Shown: positions 16,347 to 25,878, numbered from the stretch's first letter. The stretch is 64,000 nucleotides of DNA from Rhizobium lusitanum (GCF_014189535.1 NZ_CP050306.1:1-64000); one strand, 5' to 3'. The notes: generated by a model from the sequence alone, not told the origin. Translations and numbers: made by a program.

Positions 16347-17540
16347 CTAACCGAGATCAAGAAGGCTTTTTCCTAGCGAGGCGAGGGGCATCGCTTCGAT
16401 ACCGTTCTTCAGCGGGAAAACCTCTTGTCCGGGATAGACGACAATGCGCCGCGCCGGATCGATATCCTCGCAGGCAAGATAGAAGCCTTTCTCGAGTTTC
16501 GGTGTCAGGCTGCGCTTGATTTCGATAGCCCAAGGACGACCGCCTGGCGGGGTGAGAAGGAGGTCGATCTCCGCGCCCGCCGACGTTCGATAGAAATTGC
16601 TCTGGGTTCCGGCCGGTGCTGCGGCTATCAACGTCTCGATCACGAACCCTTCCCAGCTTGCGCCAGCCACCGGGTGACCGAGCAGGTCCTCCTGGGTGGT
16701 CAGTCCGAGCAGGGTGTGAGTGATGCCGCTGTCACGAACGTAGACCCGTGGTGATTTGACCAGGCGTTTGCCAACGTTCGCATGCCAAGGCTCAAGGCGC
16801 CGCACAAGCAGCAGATCAACCAGGAGATCGAGATAGGAGGCGACCGTCTTACCGTCGACGCCCAGCGCGCGGGCAAATTCCGCTGCGTTCAAAAGTCCTG
16901 ACTGATGATGCGCAAGCATGGTCCAGAAGCGCCGTAGCGTTTCTGCTGGAATGCGGGGCCCAAGCAGGGGAATGTCCCGTTCCAGATAGGTCCGGATAAA
17001 GTCTTGCCGCCACCGTTGGCTTACACGATCATTTGTAGCGAGGAAACTATCGGGGAATCCACCCCGCAGCCATAGGGTGTTCAAATCGTGGGCCGGCACT
17101 TCCAAGCCATCGATGGGACCCATTTCCAGATAGGCGATGCGGCCTGCCAGCGTTTCACCCGACTGTTTCAGCAGGTCAATGGATGCCGAGCCGAGGAGTA
17201 GGAAATGCCCGGCTTTCCTCCCATCTCGCCGGCGACGATCGATAAGACCACGCAGATTCTGGAAAAGATTGGGCAGGCGATGAACCTCGTCCAAAATCAC
17301 CAACTTGTCGCTATGCTGACTGAGATACAGCTCCGGCTCGGCGAGTTTGGCTCGGTCGGCATCAGATTCGAGATCAAGATAGATCGACGGACGATGGTCC
17401 GCTATGTTGAGCGCCAGTGTCGTCTTGCCGACTTGGCGCGGGCCAATCAGCGCAACGGCAGGGCTCGTGTCGATTAGCTCGTTCAGTTCAGCGGTAATTC
17501 GGCGCTCAATCATCCTTGCATTTATGGAGTATAATTCCAC
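16347..17540 (-). CDS. ATP-binding protein, AAA_14/DUF4143 family
   Basis: 397 residues. Walker A is GPRQVGKTTLAL (about residues 33-44) and Walker B LVILDEVHRLP (80-90). The C-terminal DUF4143 part contains DLLLVRRLEPWHANVGKRLVKSPRVYVRD and the nuclease-like AEIDLLLTPPGGRPWAIEIKRS. The start could be at 17540 or the inner ATG at 17513 (MIERRITAEL). Such proteins are widespread in bacteria and archaea; their role is not established, and some sit with toxin-antitoxin or defence genes. The gene stands alone here. Confidence 0.85.
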   Translation of the reverse strand: MELYSINARMIERRITAELNELIDTSPAVALIGPRQVGKTTLALNIADHRPSIYLDLESDADRAKLAEPELYLSQHSDKLVILDEVHRLPNLFQNLRGLIDRRRRDGRKAGHFLLLGSASIDLLKQSGETLAGRIAYLEMGPIDGLEVPAHDLNTLWLRGGFPDSFLATNDRVSQRWRQDFIRTYLERDIPLLGPRIPAETLRRFWTMLAHHQSGLLNAAEFARALGVDGKTVASYLDLLVDLLLVRRLEPWHANVGKRLVKSPRVYVRDSGITHTLLGLTTQEDLLGHPVAGASWEGFVIETLIAAAPAGTQSNFYRTSAGAEIDLLLTPPGGRPWAIEIKRSLTPKLEKGFYLACEDIDPARRIVVYPGQEVFPLKNGIEAMPLASLGKSLLDLG

Positions 17541-18007
17541 AATTGCAAGGATAAATTATCGAAACTCGAGCTCCGTCAGAAGCCCCGTCGGCTTGCGATC
17601 TAAGAGGGCCGCCAGGCGTCTTCAGGTTGGGGGCGTGGACGCCTGGCGTAGAGAAGTTCACCGGGTAGTGAACAGCCCAACGATACAATCACCATCGCCG
17701 AGGGGAAAGACTGCCCAAAGGGGTAGGGTAGGCAAAACCCTATATGGCGGCGTAGCCGGGCGAGCAGAGCGAATGACCTTCGTTTTGGTTGTCGCGCTTG
17801 CTGACACGATCACGCCGCTACGTCGTGGGTCGGTCGGTCATTCTGAAGACGAGTGCTCTGCTCGCCAGATTCATCGGTCTTTCAAGTGTTGGGAGTTAGG
17901 GCATTGCGTCAGGCGACCTGAGCCGATGCGAACCGCTGCGCAACCCCGGCCGCGTCACCCACTGAAGTGTAGATGCGATGTGCAATCGAGTCTGGGGTAG
18001 CAGGGGC
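17541..18007. other. Intergenic region with a 10-bp inverted repeat
   Basis: No supported gene in 467 bp. GCCAGGCGTC at 17611-17620 is repeated in inverse orientation at 17638-17647 with a 17-bp spacer, a possible hairpin or operator upstream of the ATPase gene. No T run follows it. Confidence 0.4.
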
Positions 18008-18484
18008 CTATTCCGGCCCCAATTGCGCGGCCATTGTCGAAATAACGACCGGAATTCCACCGGTAGGCGGCGCGTAGCTGGTAATCTTAACGCTGCAAGC
18101 AGGCCTGGTGTTGCTAATGATCGTCCACAAGCTGCCCGCAGATGTGTTGACTACGCCGATGGTCCCGCGCCCTGATTGGCTCATGACTTTCATGCTTGGA
18201 TCGACCATCGACATGACCCTGGTAGTGCGCTGATAGTCGCCGAGTTCGGGCAAGAAGAACACAACCGTAATTCGGCTCGCGTTGCCAGGCTGGGTCTGAG
18301 TGGCGCCTGCCGCACCATCGACTATTTTCATCCAATCCGGAACAGCAATGGCACAGCCACCTTTAGAGGCATGGAAACGCTTCCAACCTGCTGGGGGAGG
18401 GGAGGCTACGTGCGGCGTCGTCACACAGCTGGAGAGAGCAGTCATCAGAGCAAGCCCAGCGATCAAGGGCAGTGAAGGGCGCAT
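18008..18484 (-). CDS. Lipoprotein of unknown function
   Basis: 158 residues with a lipoprotein signal: MRPSLPLIAGLALMTALSSC, lipobox LSSC, acylated Cys at residue 20. The mature part has two further cysteines (GGCAIAVPDW and RPACSVKI) that could form a disulfide. No domain recognised. It is on the same strand as the I78 lipoprotein upstream. Confidence 0.65.
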   Translation of the reverse strand: MRPSLPLIAGLALMTALSSCVTTPHVASPPPAGWKRFHASKGGCAIAVPDWMKIVDGAAGATQTQPGNASRITVVFFLPELGDYQRTTRVMSMVDPSMKVMSQSGRGTIGVVNTSAGSLWTIISNTRPACSVKITSYAPPTGGIPVVISTMAAQLGPE

Positions 18485-18631
18485 TGCAAATTCCTAGATG
18501 GGTATGAATGTGATGCGGCACCGGGTTGCGGCGCCGATACGTGCGCTAAACGTTTGTTTTGGCGGGCGTGACAGGGGTTATTTCACCCTGCTTATTCGCA
18601 GATGCCACTTTGATCTGGCTTTACTGGGCTT

Positions 18632-18943
18632 TCATCCGCAAAACACGCGTATCACCTTAGATTTCGGATTAGTCACGGATTGGACCGCAGTGTCGCTGTG
18701 GACGAAATTCAAGCGCGTAGGGGTATCGGTAGCGACCCGTTCTTCGCTTCCGTAGTGTCGTGAATCTCCGGGTATTTTTAGCCCCGTTGTCGCGGAAGAT
18801 GGACCTCCTACCAACTTTTGATATCGAGAGGCGCCGCAAGCATCAGAGGTTGACCTTGATGCCGAGTTGGATGGAGACGTGGTTTCACAGGCGCTTAAAG
18901 ACATTAGTGCCAATAATACAGGTGCAATGACTAAAGGTTTCAA
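18632..18943 (-). CDS. I78-family peptidase-inhibitor-like lipoprotein
   Basis: 103 residues from the TTG at 18943, chosen because GGGGGGAA lies just upstream and the lipoprotein signal (LVIAPVLLALMSLSAC) then starts correctly; the next ATG upstream would add 14 residues. The mature domain matches the inhibitor I78 family: YQKLVG near the start, RHYGSEERVATDTPTRLNF in the middle and a final VIRVFCG. I78 proteins bind serine proteases (Aspergillus elastase inhibitor type). Likely outer-membrane anchored. Confidence 0.75.
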   Translation of the reverse strand: MKPLVIAPVLLALMSLSACETTSPSNSASRSTSDACGASRYQKLVGGPSSATTGLKIPGDSRHYGSEERVATDTPTRLNFVHSDTAVQSVTNPKSKVIRVFCG

Positions 18944-19161
18944 GGTTCCCCCCTTCGGGCTGCTAAATAGCCAGACCTCTGGCATGCCAGAGTTAGACCT
19001 GACATCATCAGGCTATCTACTGCCTTAACCGGTATCAAGCTGACAATTTCAGGTGGCATCGAAAAAAATGGAGCGACCTCCAGATCCAGCCGGAACCATG
19101 TGTTCGACCGGGGGGCGAGTCGGCTGTCTTCGCGCATGAACCAACTGGCCGAGGCGCATCG

Positions 19162-20336
19162 CTAGATCACCAGCCTGGCAGCTCGTCCATTTTTGCGTTC
19201 GGCATTGTTGTAATAGCTGGCTGCCTGCGTCACCGACTTGTGCAGCGACTGCTGCATGGCCTCGGGGAGGGGGGATGCCACGATTGGCGGCCTCGGTGAG
19301 ATAGCCAGACCGCAGGCCATGCGCCGAGAACATCTCCGGGTCTAGGCCGGCCTGCTTGACGCGTGCCTTGAGGATGAAGTTGACCGATTGTGGCGTCAGC
19401 GCCCGCCGATCGATATTGCCCCACTGGTCGATGCGTCGAAACACCGGGCCGGTGTCGATTTTGGCCTCCGCTAGCCAATGTTTCAAGGCGATTACCGGCC
19501 GGCCGATCAACACGACGTGTTCGTCATCATCGGCCGTCGTCGTCTTGGTGCGGCCGAGGCTGATCGTCAGGCAGGGCAGGGGAGGGGAGCTCGCGTCGGC
19601 CGGATCGGCATGTACCGGATCCTCGTCGATTAGATCCTCGACGCGCAAACTCGCCACTTCCGATCGCCTGCGGCCGCCGGAGGCGAAGGCGAGGAGCAAT
19701 AGGGCACGATCGCGGTGATCGACCAGACGATCACCGGCGCAGGTTGCCAGCAGTTTCGCCAGGATGTCGCCGGTCACTGCCTTTTTGCTCTTGCGGCGAC
19801 GTTGCCGCGGCGTGGCGCGAACGGCCAGCCGCAATGCAGTCTTCAGGGACGGAGCCCTGAATGCGCCGGTCAGGCCGCGCCAGCGTGTCAGGATCGACCA
19901 GGAGGTCAGCCGCCGACGCACCGTGTCGGGCGCATGCGGGCCATCGACCCGTAAAAACCCTTCGGACCGCAATCCCGCCTCGACCTCGGCTGGCATGCCG
20001 TGGGCTGGATCGAGCGCGCGTTCGGTCGGATCCCAGAGATGATGGGCGACGAATTTCAGGAGCAGCGCCTCGGGCGCCGGCCAGGGAGGGAGTGCCGATG
20101 GCAAGCCCGCACCAGGCCTCGAGATAGCCGAGATCGGAAGCCAGCGCCCTCAGCGTATTGTCGCCCATGCCCTCCTTTGCCAGATGTTTGAGCGTGGCGA
20201 CATCGTCATCGGTCAAAAGTGCCGCCAACTGGTCGCGACGATCGAACGGCAGGATGGCGTCCAGCGCATCCAGCTCTTCGGCCCGCAACAATGCGTCAGG
20301 CGGCACAACAAGCGAAGCTTTCGTCGCTACTTCCAT
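19162..20336 (-). pseudogene. Tyrosine recombinase, copy 1, with two frameshifts
   Basis: The reading runs from MEVATKASL (20336) through TDDDVATLKHL..DLGYLEAW, changes frame near 20084-20090, continues through the catalytic core (DRALLLLAFASGGRRRSEVASL, GRTKTT, SAHGLRSGYLTEAANRG), changes frame again at the G6 run 19269-19274, and ends QAASYYNNAE..AARLVI at 19162. The catalytic Tyr is in ASYYNNA. Both breaks are homopolymer length changes, so the gene may in fact be intact. A close paralogue lies at 25917-26832. It starts four bases after the upstream vapC stop. Confidence 0.8.
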
Positions 20337-20340
20337 CTAT

Positions 20341-20763
20341 TCACTGGTCCTTCCATGGATTGACGATCACTAGGCCAATTCCCTCGAAATCAGAGATATT
20401 GCGGGTCGCCACCGAGGCACCGCGTGACAGGGCGATCGCAGCAATCTGCGCGTCGAACTGGCTGATGGGCCGGCCGGCGCTGCGACGATCCGTGGCGATG
20501 GTGGCATAGAGATCCGCCGCGTCACGGTCAAACGGCAGCACGCGTCCAAACAGATCCTCGCTAAAAATCGGCGAGATCGCCGCCTCCAGATCACGGCGGC
20601 GGCGGCCCTCCGGCAGAAGTCGTAGCCCATAGAGGATTTCCGCCTCAGTGACTGCGGTCGTGAACACCGACTGAGGGTGCTGCGCCGCCAGCCATTCGAC
20701 GACGACCGAGCTTGGGGACGGCATGAGCAGTTCCGAAATGACGTTGGTGTCGAGAATGATCAT
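20341..20763 (-). CDS. VapC/FitB-type PIN-domain toxin
   Basis: 140 residues. PIN nuclease with the acidic residues in MIILDTNVISELL (Asp5), TEAEILYGL (Glu), and FDAQIAAIALSRGASVATRNISDF (two Asp). Family toxins cleave RNA and are held inactive by the cognate antitoxin. ATG overlaps the antitoxin stop (TAATG). Complete. Confidence 0.93.
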   Translation of the reverse strand: MIILDTNVISELLMPSPSSVVVEWLAAQHPQSVFTTAVTEAEILYGLRLLPEGRRRRDLEAAISPIFSEDLFGRVLPFDRDAADLYATIATDRRSAGRPISQFDAQIAAIALSRGASVATRNISDFEGIGLVIVNPWKDQ

Positions 20764-21008
20764 TAGCCAAAATCCGGGGCGTCGCGAATAGCCTCACGGA
20801 CAGGGATATCGAGGTCGATGCCACCGACTTGCGTCAGGCGCGCGCGGATGGTCTCGGCGAGATTACGCGCCGGCCTTTCGCTTGCAGCCAGGGCGGCCCG
20901 GAGAATATCGCGTGCTTCGTCCTCCATCGAGCGACCATGCGTGGCAGCGCGCACGCGCAGACGTTGCTTTAGCGCGTCATCGATATTGCGAATTGTCATG
21001 CTTGCCAT
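20763..21008 (-). CDS. FitA/VapB-type ribbon-helix-helix antitoxin
   Basis: 81 residues from ATG 21008 (MASMTIRNIDDALKQRLRVR); an ATG four codons upstream is also possible. The N-terminal Arc-like fold with SMEDEARDILRAAL is typical of FitA antitoxins. The C-terminal acidic part (GGIDLDIPVREAIRD) should wrap the toxin. An operator palindrome lies immediately upstream. Confidence 0.9.
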   Translation of the reverse strand: MASMTIRNIDDALKQRLRVRAATHGRSMEDEARDILRAALAASERPARNLAETIRARLTQVGGIDLDIPVREAIRDAPDFG

Positions 21009-21022
21009 CAAGTGCTCCATTC

Positions 21023-21049
21023 ATCAATGATGACATTGTAGTCATTGAT
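21023..21049. promoter_or_regulatory. Operator palindrome of the vapBC operon
   Basis: ATCAATGA (21023-21030) and TCATTGAT (21042-21049) are exact inverted copies; inside them TGAC/GTCA (21031-21034, 21041-21044) also pair. It begins 15 bp upstream of the antitoxin start, the expected site for autoregulation by the antitoxin-toxin complex. Confidence 0.7.
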
Positions 21050-21425
21050 TGCAGACTATTCAACGTCAGCATCGGTTTCACATCGAATTTGTCACCAGGA
21101 ACCGTTGGCGGCCGTAGCGCGAGATCGGTGGGCGGAGGGGAGGGCTCTGGGTCTTGGGATGGACGGCTCGCGGGTTGTGATTTGCCCTGACTTTACAGTG
21201 TCGATCGACCTAATCGCGCGGAACTCTTTTCATTGTTTCGATTGCGCATTCAACTTTCCAGAATCACCGGAATTTTCCTGGTCGGCCTGAATGTGCCATC
21301 AGCGGACATAGAGGCCCGATCATTCCGACGGACGAGGAATCTCGAGGTAAGTTTTCCGCCTCGGTGGAATCCCGCGCCCTATCGCGTGCGGTATGTAAGA
21401 CGGTGCGTCCCAATCCCGTCCGACG
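21050..21425. other. Intergenic region, 376 bp
   Basis: Short open frames only, with no domains. It presumably carries the vapBC promoter at its left edge. Nothing else recognised. Confidence 0.4.
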
Positions 21426-22112
21426 GTGGTCGGCATCCGTCACTACGTTCTCGATCACTGCCTATGGGCGTGTAAGGGATGGCAATCTGTGGACGGCGGT
21501 GCGATTTACCGGCCTTGTGCTTTCACGCGCGTAAGAACCACCGGTGGTCCACGCTATCTTCTGGCGATGTGCGGCGACACGGAGGAAAGCGTCCAAAATG
21601 GTGTGCCCGCAATGGATTCCGAAGGCACACCCGGCGCAATCGATCTCTACATTCTCAAGCCAATATCCGGTAGAACGGAATTAGAAACCATCCTCAGTCA
21701 AGAGAATATTCAATCTGGTCATAACGGCACGTCCGGCGAGGTCAGTATTCAGCGTCTCGGCCCTCACTTGTTTGGCTTTGCAATAGAGGACAACGATTCC
21801 ACAGAGGGCTACAGCCAAACTATGCGCCGGATCTATCTGCCACTCGGTGAAAAGCTAGCGCTTGCTGCGCCGCGGATCAACGTGAGCCTGGACAACTCAG
21901 ACAGCAATGCATGCTATGACGATAAGCAGACGTGCGAGAAACGCGACTTCTCCATAGCGCCGGATACCACATCAGCGGCAGACGTCTATCCGCTATTGGT
22001 GACAGAATCGGGCCGCCGTGGCGGCAAGCCCCTGCAAGCTAACTTCAAGCTGGCGTTCGATGTCAGCAAAGGTGCCTACGTCATACCGGAGGAAGTGAGC
22101 GCCGGCTACTGA
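21426..22112 (+). CDS. Hypothetical protein, start uncertain
   Basis: Up to 228 residues. The coding-like part starts near residue 30 (YRPCAFTRVRTTGGPRYLL). It contains several cysteines (LAMCGDTEE, ACYDDKQTCEKRDF) and a conserved-looking YSQTMRRIYLPLGEKLAL. No family recognised. The N-terminal end is not clearly a signal peptide and the true start may be lost or further in. Confidence 0.45.
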   Translation: MVGIRHYVLDHCLWACKGWQSVDGGAIYRPCAFTRVRTTGGPRYLLAMCGDTEESVQNGVPAMDSEGTPGAIDLYILKPISGRTELETILSQENIQSGHNGTSGEVSIQRLGPHLFGFAIEDNDSTEGYSQTMRRIYLPLGEKLALAAPRINVSLDNSDSNACYDDKQTCEKRDFSIAPDTTSAADVYPLLVTESGRRGGKPLQANFKLAFDVSKGAYVIPEEVSAGY

Positions 22113-22328
22113 CGAGGAATGGCGGCGCACATCAGCGTTTGTCGCCTAATCAATAAATGCGGAAAGGCCCGCTCTCAGGCCCAATCTTTGGGCTATGTGT
22201 GAACAAGCATCGCGCGATGTCTCGACTATCTTAGCAAAAACCATTGCTTATCGTGCTTACGGGCGTCGAAACGCCATTTCGATCTCAGGGGGATAGCTTT
22301 GCGACTCTTGGCAAATTATATGCCGGTT

Positions 22329-22964
22329 ATGAAATCTAAATTAGTATTTGCGGCGCTGGTCGCTACCGTACTGCGCGCTGCGCCGCTTCAAGCCTCTGAT
22401 AAGCCCATCGATCTCAATAGCATCGATGTTGTCGATGCTATTGAGTGCCGCCTCGATGCGCCCGCCTACAATGGATTTGCTTTTGCCCTCAATGGCGAAG
22501 AGAAGATCGCGGACAAACGAGGCTGGGTGCCGATGCAATCCGAAAATATTATGATGAACGAATATGATTTGCCGGCCCCAATCACGGTAGCCAGGCATTA
22601 CAGCACACGCCGTATTGGCTTTACGTCGAATGGCGTTGTCGCGATCCTCGATCTCGCTGACACGGCAGCGTTCGCAAGGGAGCAGAAGATTGAGAACGCA
22701 TTGGATCCTGGACCGCTGATCGAAGCTATGATCGCCTCGGGCAAGGCAACGCCTGAGGAGATCAAGGAGGCCACCAAGTTCAGCAAATTCCTCGGCGAAA
22801 AAATAGTTGTCGACCGCACTGAGCTCCCGAAAGACGGCGAGATGTTTGGCATGCATACGGTCATCGGGCGCAATGTCTCGAATGCCACGACGCATCCAGG
22901 CAAGACATTCTATGGTTGCTCTTACCGGATCGAGATGATCGACAAAGATGGAAAGCCGCTATGA
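22329..22964 (+). CDS. Secreted protein of unknown function
   Basis: 211 residues from ATG 22329 (MKSKLVFAALVATVLRAAPL), a signal peptide with probable cleavage after LQAS. Two cysteines remain (AIECRLDA, FYGCSYRIEM), one near each end, suggesting a disulfide in the periplasm. No domain recognised. Its stop overlaps the ATG of a further ORF (ATGA at 22961), so it was first in an operon whose second gene is now broken. Confidence 0.6.
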   Translation: MKSKLVFAALVATVLRAAPLQASDKPIDLNSIDVVDAIECRLDAPAYNGFAFALNGEEKIADKRGWVPMQSENIMMNEYDLPAPITVARHYSTRRIGFTSNGVVAILDLADTAAFAREQKIENALDPGPLIEAMIASGKATPEEIKEATKFSKFLGEKIVVDRTELPKDGEMFGMHTVIGRNVSNATTHPGKTFYGCSYRIEMIDKDGKPL

Positions 22965-23035
22965 AGATTGGGCTTCCGGCCTTGGCTTTGGCCTGTGGAA
23001 CAGTCGGACTTCTACTAATATTCCCTGCTCGTAGA
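22961..23035 (+). pseudogene. 5' fragment of a second secreted or membrane protein gene
   Basis: Begins MKIGLPALALACGTVGLLLI at the ATGA overlap with the preceding gene. About 25 codons look native; the frame then runs into sequence that on the other strand encodes a resolvase. The gene was therefore cut by a Tn3-type rearrangement near 23025-23035. Confidence 0.5.
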
Positions 23036-23182
23036 TCCGTGCTCCCGATGAATGCGGTGGCAGCCGGCGGCACGCAATTCGTCGACCTGAGCATCATTGA
23101 GCTGATCCTCCGTCGAAACGCGGGCGTATCCGATCAGTTTTTGGGCGAGGGGAGGGGGAGTGACCTTCACCGCTTTCGCCAT
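23015..23182 (-). pseudogene. N-terminal fragment of a serine resolvase (TnpR-like)
   Basis: From ATG 23182: a short leader then LIGYARVSTEDQ with the catalytic Ser, QVDELRAAGC and REHGSTSR, followed by a stop. This is the first 50 residues of a Tn3-family resolvase; the rest is missing. A C-terminal resolvase piece, on the opposite strand, lies at 24938-25093. Confidence 0.75.
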
Positions 23183-23477
23183 CGATTTTTCGACCTGGTT
23201 TCTGCGGCATTTGTACAGATAGGAAATGCGTGAGAAAAGGCCGGTTTGCAAGCGTGTTTTATGACGTAAATAGGAGGCCTTGCAGCGCGTTTGCCGATCC
23301 GGGATAGGCAGCGACCTATCTAGGCCACGGAGCGCCCGTCAGCGGCCTTTGACGGCCGAAGTGCCCCAAAACTGGCTGTTTTGCGAGGGATCGCGCGCCG
23401 CGCTGTCGTATTCGGTACATATTGGCGAGATGTGCTTGGGGAGGGGCGCTAGGCCGAACGGTTCGGCGCACCTTATT

Positions 23478-23515
23478 GGGGTCGGTTCCGGTAGGGGGCG
23501 AAATGACACGATAAG
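23478..23515 (+). repeat. Tn3-family 38-bp inverted repeat, left
   Basis: GGGGTCGGTTCC at the outer (left) end, CGATAAG at the inner end. Confidence 0.75.
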
Positions 23516-23743
23516 CGCACCGGCCGTTGTCCCAATTGAACCCTTGTGAATTTTAGGCTCGGGAAGCCTTGATCTGTATGGGCTGGTCGCTGTCCAAAAC
23601 AGACTAAAGTTCTTTTGGGACGGCAAGGGGTTGGCAGGAATGCGCCAGAAGCGGTCGTTCGTCCGAGGCCTTCCCGAGCGCACTGCTATGACGGTACGCT
23701 CGGCGCGGGAATGCTTAGCCAGACTAGCTGCAAACGGGTCAGA

Positions 23744-24328
23744 TCAGCCCAATCCCTCCTCTGCAAGCGCCCGGATGACCGAAGGCATTGCCTTCATGCG
23801 AGTTAAGCAGTTCCGTAAATTTTCCGGCAAATCAACGCCGCTCTTTGGCGCGACCATCAGAATCCAGAAGAGATAGCAGTCAGCGATTGTGATCTCATTA
23901 CTCACCAGGAATACCTTGTCATCCATCTGATCGGAAAGAATGGCGAAGGCCTTCTTGATCTTGTCACGAGCGCGCAGCTTTTCCGCTTCTGGAAAGTCCT
24001 TGAAAAATGGGCTATAGGCTCCATGGATTTCGGAGGACATGAAGGCGAGCGCCTCAAATGTCTGCCACCTGAGAATGCTATCATCGGGCAGAAGCTTCCC
24101 GCTCTGTTCCGCAATATAGGCGAGAATGACCTGATTCTCCGTGAGGATCGTCCCATCGTTCATCTCCAGGGCCGGGATATAACCCTTTGGGTTAAGCGCT
24201 AGAAAATCGCGACCGTCTTCGGTCTTCCTTTCGCGGTCGATGCTAAGGAGCTTGTAGGGAAGCCCGGCCTCAATGAGTGCTATGTGATCGGCCAGGCTGC
24301 AGGCAGCGGGATAATAGAAAAGGTTCAT
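23744..24328 (-). CDS. Glutathione S-transferase
   Basis: 194 residues from ATG 24328 (MNLFYYPAACSLADHIALIE). N-terminal thioredoxin-like domain with the CSLADH active-site region, NPKGYIPALEMNDG (cis-Pro) and LTENQVILAYIAE; helical C-terminal domain from about residue 85 with ITIADCYLFWI. It probably conjugates or reduces electrophiles with glutathione in the cytoplasm. It is divergent from an HxlR regulator 124 bp away, the usual arrangement of a regulator and its target. Confidence 0.88.
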   Translation of the reverse strand: MNLFYYPAACSLADHIALIEAGLPYKLLSIDRERKTEDGRDFLALNPKGYIPALEMNDGTILTENQVILAYIAEQSGKLLPDDSILRWQTFEALAFMSSEIHGAYSPFFKDFPEAEKLRARDKIKKAFAILSDQMDDKVFLVSNEITIADCYLFWILMVAPKSGVDLPENLRNCLTRMKAMPSVIRALAEEGLG

Positions 24329-24384
24329 GCTTGGTCTCCGTGTTTGACCCATCCGAACCTTGCAGCTCGGCTATCAAGTCTAAA

Positions 24385-24419
24385 ATGTTGACCACAACCA
24401 TGTATGGGACCTACAACAT
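24385..24419. promoter_or_regulatory. Candidate HxlR operator between GST and hxlR-like gene
   Basis: ATGTTG (24385-24390) and CAACAT (24414-24419) are inverted copies, with CCAT/ATGG in the centre. It sits in the middle of the divergent promoter region, a plausible dimer-binding site. Confidence 0.45.
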
Positions 24420-24452
24420 GCCGTCAAAAGCATATCTTTAGGAGTAGGTCAG

Positions 24453-24821
24453 ATGGATATGACTGCCAAGCCAGCAGGGGCCGACTGCCGCGCTGTGAGC
24501 GAAATCCTCAGCCGCGTCGGCGACAAATGGACGATCCAAGTGGTTGTCGCACTGCGCTCTGGCTCACAGCGCTTCAACGGAATCAAGCGGCGTGTGGGCG
24601 GGATTTCGCAACAAATGCTAACGAGGACGCTCAAGACGCTGGAACGGGACGGTATGGTCGAGCGCACCGTTCGCCACACCACTCCGCCGCAAGTCGACTA
24701 CATGCTGACGCCGCTCGGACATTCCCTGTCTGAAACCGCAAGGCATCTCGCCGATTGGGCTGCAGCCCACCAAGGGGTAATTGCAGGTAACCGCCTCCAA
24801 TACGACGCTCGCCAGCTTTGA
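24453..24821 (+). CDS. HxlR-family transcriptional regulator
   Basis: 122 residues. Winged helix with CRAVSEILSRVGDKWTIQVV, FNGIKRRVGGISQQMLTRTLK and LERDGMVERTV. A single cysteine at residue 12, just before the first helix, is in the position used for redox sensing in several HxlR proteins. It probably controls the divergent GST gene. Confidence 0.9.
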   Translation: MDMTAKPAGADCRAVSEILSRVGDKWTIQVVVALRSGSQRFNGIKRRVGGISQQMLTRTLKTLERDGMVERTVRHTTPPQVDYMLTPLGHSLSETARHLADWAAAHQGVIAGNRLQYDARQL

Positions 24822-24899
24822 TTATCCGCAGTCTCGATATGCCGTTGTCCCACCGTCGGTTTCAAGAAGTCCGCTTCGGGCCGAATCCGGACTTCACCT

Positions 24900-24937
24900 G
24901 TTAGCGTGTCATTTTGCCCCCTACCGGAACCGACCCC
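24900..24937 (-). repeat. Tn3-family 38-bp inverted repeat, right
   Basis: Read on the minus strand it begins GGGGTCGGTTCC. It interrupts a resolvase gene whose C-terminal codons resume at 24938. Confidence 0.75.
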
Positions 24938-25093
24938 CAGGTGCGTCTGGCCCAGGCATCAATGGCTCAGCGCGACACATCTGTTTCCGAGCTGTGCAAG
25001 GAATTGGGGATCGAGCGCGTTACCCTCTATCGCTACGTCGGCCCGAAGGGCGAACTCAGAGATTATGGAAAGCGCGTACTTGGTTTAGCGTAG
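24938..25093 (+). pseudogene. C-terminal fragment of a serine resolvase
   Basis: 51 codons to a TAG: QVRLAQASMAQRDTSVSELC, then a helix-turn-helix (ELGIERVTLYRYVGPKGELR) and a final YGKRVLGLA. This is the DNA-binding end of a Tn3-type TnpR. The catalytic part is missing, cut off by the inverted repeat. Confidence 0.75.
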
Positions 25094-25322
25094 AACTTCA
25101 CGGGTCCCATAAACGGGCTGGATGAAGACGCACCGCGCCATGCCCACTTCGGATGATTGTCAGGGAACAGCGAAAAGCCTATATCTACTAAAGCAGTGCA
25201 GCCAGTCCGATACCCAGGCGACCAGCCTGACGCCTTAGCGTTGAGACGCGATTTGCGTAGGACAAGACTAACCCGTCCGGCACTGTTTCAAGCCAAACAT
25301 TGATAACTTTTTGGAGGATGAG

Positions 25323-25823
25323 ATGATCTCAGCCGGATATTGCCGACTTATGTCCCGTTATAACACTTGGCAAAATGCCTCGTTGGTAACGGCCGCCGAT
25401 GAGCTCACAAACGAGGAACGCTGGAAGGATCGCGGTGCATTCTTTCAGTCGATCGCAGCGACATTGAACCACCTCTATTGGGCTGATGCCCTGATATTGG
25501 AACGTCTGAAGGGGAACGGGCGGCCAGAGGAAGCCATCAAGCACTCTCTTACAAGTCCGTCGAATTGGGCTGACTTTAAGGCCCTCCGTCTGCATAGGAA
25601 CAAAGAAATCGAAGAATGGGCTGCGAGATTGTGCGACGACGACTTGGGCGGGATGATTGTCTGGTACCCTGGGGATGGTTCCACCCGAATCGAGAAGCCA
25701 AAAGCGCTCTGTGCCATGCAGCTTTTCAACCACCAGACACACCATCGGGGCCAGGTCCACGCGATGCTGACCGCTGCGGGCGCAAAACCGGAGCCGACTG
25801 ATCTTCAGATGCTGGAATACTGA
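25323..25823 (+). CDS. DinB-family protein
   Basis: 166 residues from ATG 25323, preceded by GGAGG at 25313. DinB four-helix fold with the metal-binding histidines in ATLNHLYWAD and FNHQTHHRGQVHAML. DinB/YfiT relatives are thiol-dependent metalloenzymes of mostly unknown substrate. It lies between a resolvase remnant and a Tn3-type repeat, so it may be a transposon passenger. Confidence 0.88.
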   Translation: MISAGYCRLMSRYNTWQNASLVTAADELTNEERWKDRGAFFQSIAATLNHLYWADALILERLKGNGRPEEAIKHSLTSPSNWADFKALRLHRNKEIEEWAARLCDDDLGGMIVWYPGDGSTRIEKPKALCAMQLFNHQTHHRGQVHAMLTAAGAKPEPTDLQMLEY

Positions 25824-25878
25824 GCGAGGTGCGCTCTTAAGCGGACCGGTGCGGGTTGGTTCAGAGGGTGCGGAAACC

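Larger units (their letters stand above)
23478..24937. mobile_element. 1.46-kb cassette bounded by Tn3-type inverted repeats (GST + HxlR)
   Basis: Inward-facing 38-bp repeats at 23478-23515 and 24900-24937 match at 36 of 38 positions, both starting GGGGTCGGTTCCGG and ending in a TAA-containing tail. These have the Tn3-family length and GGGG start. No transposase lies between them, only a GST gene and an HxlR regulator, so this would be a non-autonomous cassette mobilised in trans. The outer 5-bp flanks (TTATT and CAGGT) do not match, so a single clean insertion is not proven. Confidence 0.6.
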
